Part shown: piece after piece, positions 45,093 through 56,179 of the stretch | How positions within the stretch are numbered: the first letter of the stretch is position 1 | Layout of the letters: each line of letters begins with the position of its first letter | Notes under the pieces: generated by a model | Databases searched by the model: none | What the model saw: the letters and a program-made list of their open reading frames with translations, nothing else | What the model was told of the DNA's origin: nothing | Assembly: GCA_016201045.1 (NCBI GenBank) | Contig: JACQDM010000008.1 | Location: 1,054,001 to 1,118,000 of the forward strand | Direction of reading: 5' to 3' | From: Afipia sp. | Lineage (GTDB): Bacteria > Pseudomonadota > Alphaproteobacteria > Rhizobiales > Xanthobacteraceae | DNA: 64,000 bases | Translations under genes and position numbers: made by a program

Positions 45093-45575
45093 GTGTCAAA
45101 GGGCCTCGACGAAATCGATCTGAAAATTCTCGCCGAAATTCAGGCCGACGGACGAATCACCAATGTCGAACTGGCAAAGCGCGTCGGCATCTCGCCGCCG
45201 CCCTGCCTGCGCCGTGTCCGCACCCTCGAAGACGAAGGTTATATCCAAGGGTATCGCGGGCTGCTCAATCCGGCGCTGCTCGGCTTCGAGGTTACGGTGT
45301 TCGCCTCCGTGCATCTGTCCAGTCAGGCCGACGCGGACCTCAAGGCGTTCGAGGATTTCGTGCGCAAGGAGCCGCTGGTGCGCGAATGCTGGATGCTGTC
45401 TGGCGACGTCGACTTCATCCTGAAATGCGTGGCCCCCGACATGGCGACGTTCCAGAGTTTTGTCGCGCATCTCACCGCCGCACCTCACGTGCGCAATGTG
45501 CGGACATCACTCGTGCTGCACAATTCGAAGTACGAAGCGGCCGTTCCGCTGGAATTGTCGTCACCGAAGACCTGA
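45093..45575 (+). CDS. Lrp/AsnC family transcriptional regulator
   Basis: A 160-residue regulator started by GTG after an AGGGA site. The winged helix (residues 6-60) has Leu-Asp-x-Ile-Asp-Leu-Lys-Ile-Leu and Ile-Ser-Pro-Pro-Pro-Cys-Leu-Arg-Arg-Val; the C-terminal ligand-binding RAM domain follows with Val-Arg-Glu-Cys-Trp-Met-Leu-Ser-Gly-Asp-Val-Asp-Phe. Probably senses an amino acid as an octamer-type complex. Target unknown. It is divergent from trxB and upstream of a TSUP exporter. Confidence 0.92.
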   Translation: MSKGLDEIDLKILAEIQADGRITNVELAKRVGISPPPCLRRVRTLEDEGYIQGYRGLLNPALLGFEVTVFASVHLSSQADADLKAFEDFVRKEPLVRECWMLSGDVDFILKCVAPDMATFQSFVAHLTAAPHVRNVRTSLVLHNSKYEAAVPLELSSPKT

Positions 45576-45684
45576 CGCCTGACGCATGGCAAGCCAGCAA
45601 ATCGCGGTCTATCCCTAACATTGAGCATGGCCTAAAAGCTGCGCGCCGGGCGCTTCCTCGCGCCGAATGCGTGAAGGGAATGCC

Positions 45685-46440
45685 GTGACGATTTTTCAGA
45701 TCGTGATCTTGGCTATTGGCGGTTTCGGAGCCGGTGCGATCAATGCTGTTGCCGGCGGCGGCACGTTCATCTCGTTCGCGGCACTCGTCGCCAGCGGATT
45801 GACCTCACTTGAAGCGAACGCGACCAGCGCCGTAGCCCTCACACCGTCCAATCTCGCGAGCGTCGCCGCCTATCGCGAAGAGGTCCGCACGCATTGGCGC
45901 GAAATGATCCCGTTCGCGATCGTCGGCTTGTTCGGCGGCGTCGTCGGTGCGATATTGCTCATTTGGCTCGGTGACAAGGGTTTCCGGCCGCTGGTGCCGT
46001 GGTTGCTGCTGGTGGCGACATTGATCTTCGCGCTCAGTGTGCAAATCCGCAAATTCACCGAGCCGTGGTCGCAAGGCCAGCACGCCGGCGCGAAAATCGC
46101 TGCGTTCGTGCTGATGACGTTCGTCGCAATCTATGGCGGTTTCTTCGGAGCCGGTATCGGCATCATGATGCTGGCGGCGCTGTCGATCCTCGAAGGCGGC
46201 AACTATCACAAAGCGAACTCGATGAAGATTCTCGTCGCGTTCCTTATTCAGGTTGTCTCATCCGCAATTCTGATCGGAGGCGGACTGGTGCATTGGCCCG
46301 AAGCGGTCGTCACGATGATCGCGGCCGCCGCCGGCGGTTATCTCGGTGTCGGTTTCGCGCGCCGCCTGCCGGAAAAAATAATCCGCGCCGTGGTGGTGGC
46401 CATCGGCGCGGCTTTGACGGTGATCTTTTTCGTCAAGTAG
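45685..46440 (+). CDS. TSUP family (TauE/SafE) membrane permease
   Basis: A 251-residue integral membrane protein with about eight helices. Both halves carry the TSUP repeat: Gly-Ala-Gly-Ala-Ile-Asn-Ala-Val-Ala-Gly-Gly-Gly-Thr and Tyr-Gly-Gly-Phe-Phe-Gly-Ala-Gly-Ile-Gly. The family exports sulfite, sulfonates or other organic anions. I pick the GTG at 45685, with GAAGGGA ahead, over an ATG six codons earlier. A sulfite dehydrogenase is encoded at the start of the window but too far away to imply a link. Confidence 0.85.
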   Translation: MTIFQIVILAIGGFGAGAINAVAGGGTFISFAALVASGLTSLEANATSAVALTPSNLASVAAYREEVRTHWREMIPFAIVGLFGGVVGAILLIWLGDKGFRPLVPWLLLVATLIFALSVQIRKFTEPWSQGQHAGAKIAAFVLMTFVAIYGGFFGAGIGIMMLAALSILEGGNYHKANSMKILVAFLIQVVSSAILIGGGLVHWPEAVVTMIAAAAGGYLGVGFARRLPEKIIRAVVVAIGAALTVIFFVK

Positions 46441-46443
46441 CGA

Positions 46444-46851
46444 TCAGGACTTACCGCGCATCGCGGCATCGACACTCCACGGTCCCGGTCCTGCGGCTGC
46501 AAGATAGAGACAAGCGAAGCACAACATGATCGCGGCCGCCCCGCCGTTGAGCGCCGGATAGAGCACGGGATCAGGGTTCTTCATCATGTGACCCATGAAA
46601 TACGCCGCCGCCATTTCACCCGACAGGATGAAGGCTGCGAGGCGCGAGAACAGGCCGATCAGCAGCAGGGCACCGAGAATGAGTTCGAGATATCCGGCGA
46701 CCTGAATCAGCGGCGGCAGATTGGCGAACATCGGCACCACTGGAAATTTCAGAATCTTCGCGACGCCGTAGTGAAACAGCAGCAGGCCGGTGACGATGCG
46801 AAGCAGGCTAAGAAGTTGCGGCCGGTAAGCGGCCAAAAATGTATCGCTCAT
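46444..46851 (-). CDS. DoxX family membrane protein
   Basis: A 135-residue protein with four hydrophobic helices. The N-terminal Leu-Arg-Ile-Val-Thr-Gly-Leu-Leu-Leu-Phe-His-Tyr-Gly and the following Gly-Tyr-Leu-Glu-Leu-Ile-Leu-Gly-Ala-Leu-Leu-Leu-Ile-Gly-Leu are typical of DoxX/DoxD-type proteins. The biochemical role of these proteins is poorly known; some take part in thiosulfate or sulfite handling or redox stress. A GGGGG-rich site lies ahead of the start. It converges with the TSUP gene, 3 nt apart. Confidence 0.85.
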   Translation of the reverse strand: MSDTFLAAYRPQLLSLLRIVTGLLLFHYGVAKILKFPVVPMFANLPPLIQVAGYLELILGALLLIGLFSRLAAFILSGEMAAAYFMGHMMKNPDPVLYPALNGGAAAIMLCFACLYLAAAGPGPWSVDAAMRGKS

Positions 46852-47015
46852 TTGATAAACCCCCCGTTCGATTCCACGTAAAATAATACCGCGCCGCTTG
46901 TCTGGACGAAAGCGGCGGGGAGATCGAATACGATTTTGAATTGTCGCTGCGGCGGGAATAATTCAGCCTTCGCGGCGTTGCGTCAGAATGTCGCTCGCAA
47001 TTCGCTCTGCGAAAT

Positions 47016-47294
47016 TCAGTTCAAGAGACAGCGAATGGCTTTCGGCTGGCACGCAAAGCCGATGTTGTTGCAGATTGGCGCTGCACCATCCGCGCCCCGC
47101 GTACATTTGACGCATTCGTCAGTCCATGCGCTGCAATTCGGTTGGCTCTGCTGTACCGGAATTTCCTTCGGGGCTGATTGCGGCGTTGCCAACGGCCGCG
47201 ACATTGGAGCAGGAGGAATCGGCAGATCGGCGGCGAATGCGCTGCCGCTCATCACGGTGATCAAAACTGCTGCAAGAAAATTGATTCGACGCAT
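47016..47294 (-). CDS. small secreted Cys-rich hypothetical protein
   Basis: A 92-residue protein with a clear signal peptide (residues 1-22, ending Ser-Ala-Phe-Ala-Ala), a Pro/Ala-rich stretch (23-50), and a C-terminal module with six cysteines in about 35 residues (Cys-Ser-x-Trp-x-Asp-Glu-Cys-x-Lys-Cys, then Cys-Asn-Asn, Cys-Gln-Pro and Cys-Leu). Such spacing suggests disulfides in the periplasm. I do not recognise the family. It is alone between DoxX and greA. Confidence 0.65.
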   Translation of the reverse strand: MRRINFLAAVLITVMSGSAFAADLPIPPAPMSRPLATPQSAPKEIPVQQSQPNCSAWTDECVKCTRGADGAAPICNNIGFACQPKAIRCLLN

Positions 47295-47353
47295 TCTTGG
47301 AATCCGTTTGTCCGCTGCTGCAGCTTGCCCGTTGCGCGCTCGGCAATCAACAA

Positions 47354-47381
47354 AAATGGCCGGACTCGCATCCGGCCATTT
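47354..47381 (-). terminator. Rho-independent terminator after greA
   Basis: A perfect 11-bp stem (AAATGGCCGGA at 47354-47364 with TCCGGCCATTT at 47371-47381) with a 6-nt loop; on the minus strand TTGTTG follows the T-rich stem end. It is 21 nt beyond the greA stop. Confidence 0.85.
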
Positions 47382-47402
47382 GAATTCGTCGATTAAACGA
47401 AG

Positions 47403-47876
47403 TTATTTCCAATCGACCTTCGTGACTTCGTAAGCCTTGGCACCGCCCGGTGCGACGACTTCGACGGATGCGCCTTTCTTCTTGCCGATAAGCGCGCGCG
47501 CGAGCGGCGAGGTGATCGAGATGCGTCCTTTCTTGGCGTCGGCTTCGGATTCGCCGACAATCTGCCAGACCGCTTTCTTGTCGGTATCTTCATCGATCAG
47601 CGTCACGGTTGCGCCGAACTTGATGGTGTCGCCGGACAGTTTCGAGACGTCGATGATCTCGGCGCGCGCGATCTGGTCTTCCAGTTCGGCGATACGGCCC
47701 TCGTTGTGCGACTGCGCTTCCTTCGCGGCATGATATTCCGCGTTCTCCGACAGGTCGCCGTGGGAGCGCGCTTCCGCAATCGCCTCGACGATGCGCGGGC
47801 GCTCAACCGACTGGAGCCTCTTCAATTCCGCTTCCAGCGCGGTGTGCCCCGCTTGGGTCATGGGTACTTTTTCCAT
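47403..47876 (-). CDS. greA: transcription elongation factor GreA
   Basis: A 157-residue protein. The N-terminal coiled-coil hairpin (residues 1-75) carries the acidic tip Gly-Asp-Leu-Ser-Glu-Asn-Ala-Glu-Tyr (about 41-49), and the C-terminal FKBP-like domain includes [11 protein letters not shown]. It enters the secondary channel of RNA polymerase and stimulates cleavage of backtracked RNA. The ATG at 47876 is the family start; 15 extra codons upstream are not conserved. It follows carB on the same strand, but 151 nt separate them. Confidence 0.95.
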   Translation of the reverse strand: MEKVPMTQAGHTALEAELKRLQSVERPRIVEAIAEARSHGDLSENAEYHAAKEAQSHNEGRIAELEDQIARAEIIDVSKLSGDTIKFGATVTLIDEDTDKKAVWQIVGESEADAKKGRISITSPLARALIGKKKGASVEVVAPGGAKAYEVTKVDWK

Positions 47877-48004
47877 CGTGTCTTCGTCCTTCGATTTCGT
47901 GCGCCGGTGAATTTCGCGCACGAAACTATTGATGTGTGTCCGGCGAGACGCCGGACGAGAACATTATCGAGACTGGCCGGTTCCTTTTGGCCTTCCCGAC
48001 ATTT

Positions 48005-48026
48005 CAACAGCGGCTTCGCCGCCGTT
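48005..48026 (-). terminator. possible terminator after carB
   Basis: An imperfect 9-bp stem (48005-48013 with 48017-48025, one mismatch) with a TTC loop directly after the carB stop. The minus-strand tail TTGAAATG is a poor T tract. Confidence 0.4.
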
Positions 48027-48027
48027 T

Positions 48028-51492
<3,465 letters not shown>

Positions 51493-51519
51493 CAAATCCC
51501 GCGTGCAGAAATTGGGCAC

Positions 51520-51546
51520 AAAAAAAGAACGCGCATTCGCGCGTCC
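51520..51546 (-). terminator. terminator-like hairpin in the carB leader (possible attenuator)
   Basis: On the minus strand an 8-bp stem (51539-51546 with 51527-51534, one G-U pair) with a 4-nt loop is followed by seven T, ending 28 nt before the carB start. It could end transcription of the tRNA-like element upstream, or attenuate carB. Confidence 0.6.
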
Positions 51547-51688
51547 TTTGAAACTCGCCGCTCGGTCTCCCTCGCGCGCGCCGTGTCTTTAGACCAGATT
51601 CCGCAGGCGCGAAAGGCCTTTAAGCCCGCAATTAACCGGCAATTTGAAGGGTTTTTGCGGAGGTTGCGCTATCGCGCAAAAGGAAAAT

Positions 51689-51764
51689 TGGAGGCCCGGC
51701 CTGGATTTGAACCAGGATAAAAAACCTTGCACAGTTTCCGCGTCGACGCTTCCGCCACCGGGCC
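51689..51764 (-). tRNA. tRNA-like element, closest to tRNA-Cys (GCA), with abnormal loops
   Basis: A 76-nt cloverleaf: perfect 7-bp acceptor (GGCCCGG with CCGGGCC), perfect T arm (CCTGG-TTCAAAT-CCAGG), U73 and encoded CCA. U73 and a GCA triplet preceded by U fit tRNA-Cys. The D loop lacks the usual GG, and the anticodon arm is odd: GAAAC and GTTTT pair around an 8-nt loop; a 7-nt loop is possible only with a C-U mismatch in the stem. It may be a decayed copy, a divergent functional tRNA-Cys, or a tRNA-derived element. Confidence 0.55.
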
Positions 51765-51834
51765 ATGCGCAAAATTACTGAGACGACGCGACGAGTCCAC
51801 GTGGAACCCGGTTTAACGTTAATCGCGGTGACGT

Positions 51835-52530
51835 TCATGCCTCGCGCGTGGCGATGAATGTCATGCGCGCCGGATTGTGTCCGACATTTTGCGGCGCGCG
51901 CGCGGCGGAAAATCCGGCGGCTTTCAGTTTCGCGATCATCTCGCCTTCACCGTAACGCTGCAACCCGATGCTCTGACGCAGTTGCCAATAGTCCGACAGC
52001 GCCGTCCGCGCGAGGCCCCACAATGCGTCGGCGAGAAAACCGTTCTGTACGGCGAGCTTGAGCAGCGCGGTTACGTCGGCGGCGGCACCGACTTCGGGGC
52101 GCAAGATGTCGCCGACGACAAATTGGCCGCCGGGCTTCACCAGACGCCGCATCAGCGCGAATGTGGCATCAAGCTCGGCTGGCGTCATGTATTGCGCGAC
52201 CGAAATCATCACGGTGAGATCGACGGACTCGTCGGGCAGCTGTGTGAGATCGTCGAGCGAACGCACCGCAATTTTCGGGTTAGACGCAAAGCGGGCAGTG
52301 AGACGTCCGCGCACGCCCGGCGCGGGCTCGGCGAGAATGAGCTGTCCGCAAGCCGCCGCAACGTCCCCGGCCGCCAGCGCTTCTCCGCAGGAATAGTCGA
52401 GCACCGTCGCGCCCGGCGAGGGGATAAAGCCAACGATATCGGCAGCGATGACGCGGAAATGGACGTCGCGATGCTTCTTGCTGACATAAATCGTATGCGT
52501 TGAATCGTAATAGTCGATCCAGTCGTCCAT
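51835..52530 (-). CDS. class I SAM-dependent methyltransferase
   Basis: A 231-residue Rossmann-fold methyltransferase. The SAM loop is Val-Leu-Asp-Tyr-Ser-Cys-Gly-Glu-Ala-Leu-Ala-Ala-Gly (about residues 43-55), the acidic ribose ligand is in Leu-Ile-Leu-Ala-Glu-Pro, and the Leu-Pro-Asp-Glu-Ser-Val-Asp-Leu-Thr motif follows. The substrate is not evident; the gene lies between a tRNA-like element and dps, facing away from dps. GGACGAG lies ahead of the start. Confidence 0.85.
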   Translation of the reverse strand: MDDWIDYYDSTHTIYVSKKHRDVHFRVIAADIVGFIPSPGATVLDYSCGEALAAGDVAAACGQLILAEPAPGVRGRLTARFASNPKIAVRSLDDLTQLPDESVDLTVMISVAQYMTPAELDATFALMRRLVKPGGQFVVGDILRPEVGAAADVTALLKLAVQNGFLADALWGLARTALSDYWQLRQSIGLQRYGEGEMIAKLKAAGFSAARAPQNVGHNPARMTFIATREA

Positions 52531-52569
52531 CGTCTCGTCCAGATTGGTTTCGTCGGTAGTTCCGGAGGT

Positions 52570-52595
52570 GGAACCGTAGGGCGCAGCATGGCGTT
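52570..52595 (+). promoter_or_regulatory. EcfG-type general-stress promoter of dps
   Basis: GGAAC at 52570-52574, 17-nt spacer, CGTT at 52592-52595: an exact match to the promoter recognised by EcfG sigma factors of the alphaproteobacterial general stress response. The implied leader is about 55 nt. Confidence 0.65.
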
Positions 52596-52655
52596 AGATG
52601 GTCTGGCGAGCGATGTAAATCGCCTGAATTTCAGTCTCCTAACAGGAACAAAGCC

Positions 52656-53174
52656 GTGAGCAAATCCAAAATTTCCCCCGATCTCGATACTCCCACCGAC
52701 CTGCCGCAGGAGGGTGTCGACAAGATCTCCTCAGCCGTCAATGTGGTCCTCGCCGACAGTTTCGCCCTTTACCTGAAGACCAAGAATTTTCACTGGCATG
52801 TCAGCGGTCGCCATTTCCGCGACTACCATCTGTTGCTCGACGAGCAGGCTGAGCAGATTTTCGCGACTACCGACGACCTCGCCGAGCGCATCCGCAAGAT
52901 CGGCGGCGCCACAATCCGCTCGATCGGGCAGATTGCGAAGCTGCAGACCATCGAAGACAATGACGAGAAGTTCGTGCCGCCGCGCGAGATGTTGCGCGAA
53001 CTGATGAACGACAACAAGAAGCTCGTCGCCAACATGCGCAAGGCACACGAGATCGCGGGCAAATACGACGACTCGGCGACGACGAGCGTGCTGGAGGTTT
53101 TCATCGACCAGGCAGAGCGCCGGACGTGGTTTTTGTTCGAGGCCTCCCGTCAGGAACGCGGCAACGAAGCCTGA
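52656..53174 (+). CDS. dps: Dps family ferritin-like DNA-protection protein
   Basis: A 172-residue protein started by GTG. The ferroxidase site is visible: His in Asn-Phe-His-Trp-His-Val-Ser-Gly, then Asp-Tyr-His-Leu-Leu-Leu-Asp-Glu-Gln-Ala-Glu, where Asp and Glu bind iron across the dimer. It should form a 12-mer that oxidises Fe(II) with peroxide and shields DNA. An exact EcfG-type promoter lies upstream, and a strong terminator follows. Confidence 0.9.
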   Translation: MSKSKISPDLDTPTDLPQEGVDKISSAVNVVLADSFALYLKTKNFHWHVSGRHFRDYHLLLDEQAEQIFATTDDLAERIRKIGGATIRSIGQIAKLQTIEDNDEKFVPPREMLRELMNDNKKLVANMRKAHEIAGKYDDSATTSVLEVFIDQAERRTWFLFEASRQERGNEA

Positions 53175-53197
53175 CCCGGTTGCCAGGATGGAGAAGA

Positions 53198-53224
53198 AAC
53201 GCCCGCCTCGCGCGGGCGTTTTCG
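53198..53224 (+). terminator. Rho-independent terminator after dps
   Basis: A perfect 9-bp stem (AACGCCCGC at 53198-53206 with GCGGGCGTT at 53212-53220) with a 5-nt loop, then TTTT counting the stem end. It lies inside the long in-frame extension of the antiporter gene, which argues for the later start. Confidence 0.8.
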
Positions 53225-53286
53225 CTGGTTTGGTGACAGCGTCCCAATCGCGTAAGCTGCTCTCGATCAAAGGCGAGGGCAAAATC

Positions 53287-54840
53287 TTGGTCACGTTCGA
53301 GTGGATCATCGGGCTGCTGCTCGGGGCGATGCTGTTGTCGGCGCTCGCGCGCAAGCTCAACATTCCCTATCCGACATTTCTGGCCGTCGGCGGCATCGGC
53401 ATTGCATTCCTGCCCAATGCTCCTGTGTGGACGCTGGAGCCCGATCTCGCGCTGGCGCTGTTCGTCGCGCCCGTTCTGCTGGATGCCGCGTTCGACACGT
53501 CGATGCGCGACCTGCGCGACAATTGGCTTCCGGTCTCGACACTCGTGCTCGGTGCGGTCGCTGCGACAACGGCGGTGGTGGCCTATGTCGCGCATGCGAT
53601 GGTGCCCGCAATGCCGTGGGCAGCTGCGATTGCGCTCGGGGCCATCGTCGCGCCGCCGGATGCAGCAGCGGCAACCGCGATTCTGCGCAGCGTGCGGATG
53701 CCTTACCGGATCGTCAAAATTCTCGAAGGCGAAAGCCTGCTCAACGATGCCAGCGCGCTTCTGATCTATCGCGTGGCCGTCGGCGCCGCACTGGCATCTT
53801 CACTAGGCGTCGGCAGGGTCGCGCCCGAACTGATCGTTGCCTTGGTCGGAAGCGTCGCAGCCGGATTTCTTCTCGCGCATGGATCGATGCAGATCAGCTC
53901 GCGCATCAAGGACGTTCCGACCGCCATCATCATGCAGTTTGCCGGAACCTTCACGGTCTGGATCGTTGCCGAGCGGCTTGGCCTCTCGGCCATTCTCACC
54001 ATCGTCGTTTACGCTGTGACACTCGCGCGAAACGTTCCGGCCTATACGCCGGCGCGCATGCGGGTGCCGTCCTATGCGGTGTGGGAAACAATGGTGTTCG
54101 TGCTCAACGTCATGGCGTTCGTCATGATCGGGATGCAGCTGCGGCCGATCTGGTCGGGTCTCAGCGAAAGCGTGCGCATGCACTATTGCCTGGTTGCAGC
54201 GGCAGTGCTGACGACCGTGATCGTCACGCGCATCGTGTGGGTCATGAGTTACAACACGATTCTGCGCGCGACGATTTCGCATTATGGCTTCAATCCCCGC
54301 CGTCCCATGATGGGACGCCCGACAGTGAAGGGTGGCATTCTGATTTCATGGTGCGGCATGCGCGGCATCGTGACACTCGCAGCCGCCTTCGCGTTGCCGG
54401 AGGGGTTCCCGTTCCGCGATCTGATTCTGTTGACGGCATTTTCGGTCGTGTTCGGCTCGCTCGTCATTCAGGGTTTGACGCTGCGTCCGCTGGTAATGGC
54501 GCTCAGGCTCGACGAACCAGATCCGGTCATGCACGAAGTCGGCGTGGCGCGAACGGCGGCCTATCGCGCGGCATTGACCGAGATCGACGGCGATACGTCG
54601 AAAGCAGCGAAGCTGCTGCGCTACGAATACGAAGTGCTGCTGCAAAGCGCAGGCGACGGCACGCAGGGCGAAACCAGAGGCGAGTTTGCCGCCGATCCGC
54701 TGCGCCGCCGCGCGATTGCCGTTGCCCGGCGCGTGACGTTCGAAATGCGCCGGTCCGGCGAGATCGGCGACGACGCCTATCATCGGATCGAGGAAGAACT
54801 TGATTTTGCCGAACTGAGCGCGAGCGGGCCGGCGGAATGA
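53287..54840 (+). CDS. CPA1-type Na+/H+ antiporter (NhaP family)
   Basis: A 517-residue antiporter with about 12 helices. The exchanger core has Ala-Ile-Val-Ala-Pro-Pro-Asp-Ala-Ala-Ala and Gly-Glu-Ser-Leu-Leu-Asn-Asp-Ala-Ser-Ala, and later Ser-Trp-Cys-Gly-Met-Arg-Gly-Ile-Val-Thr-Leu-Ala-Ala-Ala, all typical of CPA1. The last 80 residues form a soluble helical tail. The TTG at 53287 with GAGGG ahead is the probable start; an ATG 33 codons earlier would place the dps terminator inside the gene. It exchanges Na+, or K+, for protons. Its stop abuts the carA stop. Confidence 0.88.
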   Translation: MVTFEWIIGLLLGAMLLSALARKLNIPYPTFLAVGGIGIAFLPNAPVWTLEPDLALALFVAPVLLDAAFDTSMRDLRDNWLPVSTLVLGAVAATTAVVAYVAHAMVPAMPWAAAIALGAIVAPPDAAAATAILRSVRMPYRIVKILEGESLLNDASALLIYRVAVGAALASSLGVGRVAPELIVALVGSVAAGFLLAHGSMQISSRIKDVPTAIIMQFAGTFTVWIVAERLGLSAILTIVVYAVTLARNVPAYTPARMRVPSYAVWETMVFVLNVMAFVMIGMQLRPIWSGLSESVRMHYCLVAAAVLTTVIVTRIVWVMSYNTILRATISHYGFNPRRPMMGRPTVKGGILISWCGMRGIVTLAAAFALPEGFPFRDLILLTAFSVVFGSLVIQGLTLRPLVMALRLDEPDPVMHEVGVARTAAYRAALTEIDGDTSKAAKLLRYEYEVLLQSAGDGTQGETRGEFAADPLRRRAIAVARRVTFEMRRSGEIGDDAYHRIEEELDFAELSASGPAE

Positions 54841-56031
54841 TCAGGCCCGCTTCTTCGCGCGCATCAGTTCCGCGAAGCGCGTGAACAGATAATGCGAGTC
54901 GCGGGGGCCGGGCGAAGCCTCCGGATGGTACTGCACCGAAAACACCGGCTTGTCTTTCAGCGCAATGCCGCAGTTGGAATCGTCGAACAGCGAGACGTGA
55001 GTCTGCTCGACATTCTTCGGCAGGGTTTTCTTGTCGATGGCGAAGCCGTGGTTCATCGATGTGATCTCGACCTTGCCGGTGGTCATGTCCTTCACCGGAT
55101 GGTTCGCACCGTGATGGCCCTGATGCATCTTCGTCGTCTTGCCGCCGACTGCGATGCCGAGCATCTGGTGGCCGAGACAGATTCCAAAAGTCGGCGTGCC
55201 GCTCTCGATCACCTTCTTGATAACGGGCACGGCGTACTTCCCCGTCTCCGCCGGATCGCCGGGACCATTCGACAAAAACACGCCGTCCGGCTTCATCGCG
55301 AGAATATCTTCGGCTGAAGTTTTCGCGGTGACGACCGTCACCTTGCAGCCTTCACCCGCAAGCAGACGTAGAATGTTGCGCTTGATGCCGTAGTCGATGG
55401 CGACGACGTTGAACTCCGGTTTATCGAGTTTGCCGAAACCCTCGCCCCACTGCCACGGCGTCTGGTCCCAGTCGAAACGCTGCGCGCTCGTGACCATCGG
55501 CACGAGGTCCATGCCTTCGAGGCCGGGCCACTCGCGCGCCTCTTCCTTGAGAGCGTGAAGATCGAATTTCCCGTCCCTGTTGTGCGCGATCACGGCGTTC
55601 GGCATGCCCTTGCTGCGGATCAGCGCCGTCAACGCGCGCGTGTCGATCCCCGACAGGCCGATGATGCCGCGCGCTTTCAGCCACGCATCGAGATGTTTCG
55701 CGGAACGATAGTTCGACGGATCGGTAATCGCTGCGCGCAGGATCACCCCGCGAGCGCCCGGCGTTGCCGCCATGTTCACCGTCTCGATGTCTTCGTCGTT
55801 GGTGCCGACATTGCCGATGTGCGGAAACGTGAAGGTGATGAGCTGACCGGCATAGGACGGATCGGTGAGAATTTCCTCGTAGCCCGTCATCGCGGTGTTG
55901 AAGCAGACTTCGCCGACGGCGGAGCCTTCCGCGCCGAGGCCGAAGCCTTCAAGCACGGTGCCATCGGCAAGCACGAGCAGCGCGGTCGGTTTATGGTCCG
56001 GCCAGGCTGAGGAATTGTCGTTTGATGTCAT
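54841..56031 (-). CDS. carA: carbamoyl-phosphate synthase small subunit
   Basis: A 396-residue glutaminase subunit that frees ammonia from glutamine for CarB. Cys285 in Gly-Ile-Cys-Leu-Gly-His-Gln is the nucleophile; His and Glu of the triad lie in Gln-Tyr-His-Pro-Glu-Ala. The N-terminal domain has [10 protein letters not shown]. carB is on the same strand but 3.3 kb further along, separated by a methyltransferase, a tRNA-like element and two genes of opposite direction, so the subunits are not in one operon. Confidence 0.96.
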   Translation of the reverse strand: MTSNDNSSAWPDHKPTALLVLADGTVLEGFGLGAEGSAVGEVCFNTAMTGYEEILTDPSYAGQLITFTFPHIGNVGTNDEDIETVNMAATPGARGVILRAAITDPSNYRSAKHLDAWLKARGIIGLSGIDTRALTALIRSKGMPNAVIAHNRDGKFDLHALKEEAREWPGLEGMDLVPMVTSAQRFDWDQTPWQWGEGFGKLDKPEFNVVAIDYGIKRNILRLLAGEGCKVTVVTAKTSAEDILAMKPDGVFLSNGPGDPAETGKYAVPVIKKVIESGTPTFGICLGHQMLGIAVGGKTTKMHQGHHGANHPVKDMTTGKVEITSMNHGFAIDKKTLPKNVEQTHVSLFDDSNCGIALKDKPVFSVQYHPEASPGPRDSHYLFTRFAELMRAKKRA

Positions 56032-56105
56032 AAGCGCATCACATAACCCCTGTGCCGCGGCGCGTCAAAGGCGTAAGGGGCCGATTCACATGCGTTTGCG
56101 TATAT

Positions 56106-56133
56106 TTGACAGGTGTTCCACGCTGCCTAATCT
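56106..56133 (+). promoter_or_regulatory. possible promoter of the acyl-CoA synthetase gene
   Basis: An exact TTGACA at 56106-56111, 16-nt spacer, and a weak TAATCT at 56128-56133, about 46 nt before the start. The -10 is poor, so confidence is limited. Confidence 0.35.
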
Positions 56134-56179
56134 TCCTCGCAGCGGCCTCTGAAGAGCTGCGGCAGGGTAGGGAGCTTTC

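Noticed and set aside
51664-51679. TTGCGC-TATC-GCGCAA palindrome as a terminator of the tRNA-like element
   Set aside because: No T tract follows it on the minus strand; it may be a processing hairpin at most.
53188-53286. ATG start at 53188 for the antiporter
   Set aside because: It would put the dps terminator inside the coding region and add residues unlike the family; the TTG at 53287 has GAGGG ahead.
53301-54803. A 500-codon frame overlapping the antiporter in another phase
   Set aside because: Composition is Arg/Ala/Cys/His-rich without domains, and it lies inside a clear CPA1 antiporter.
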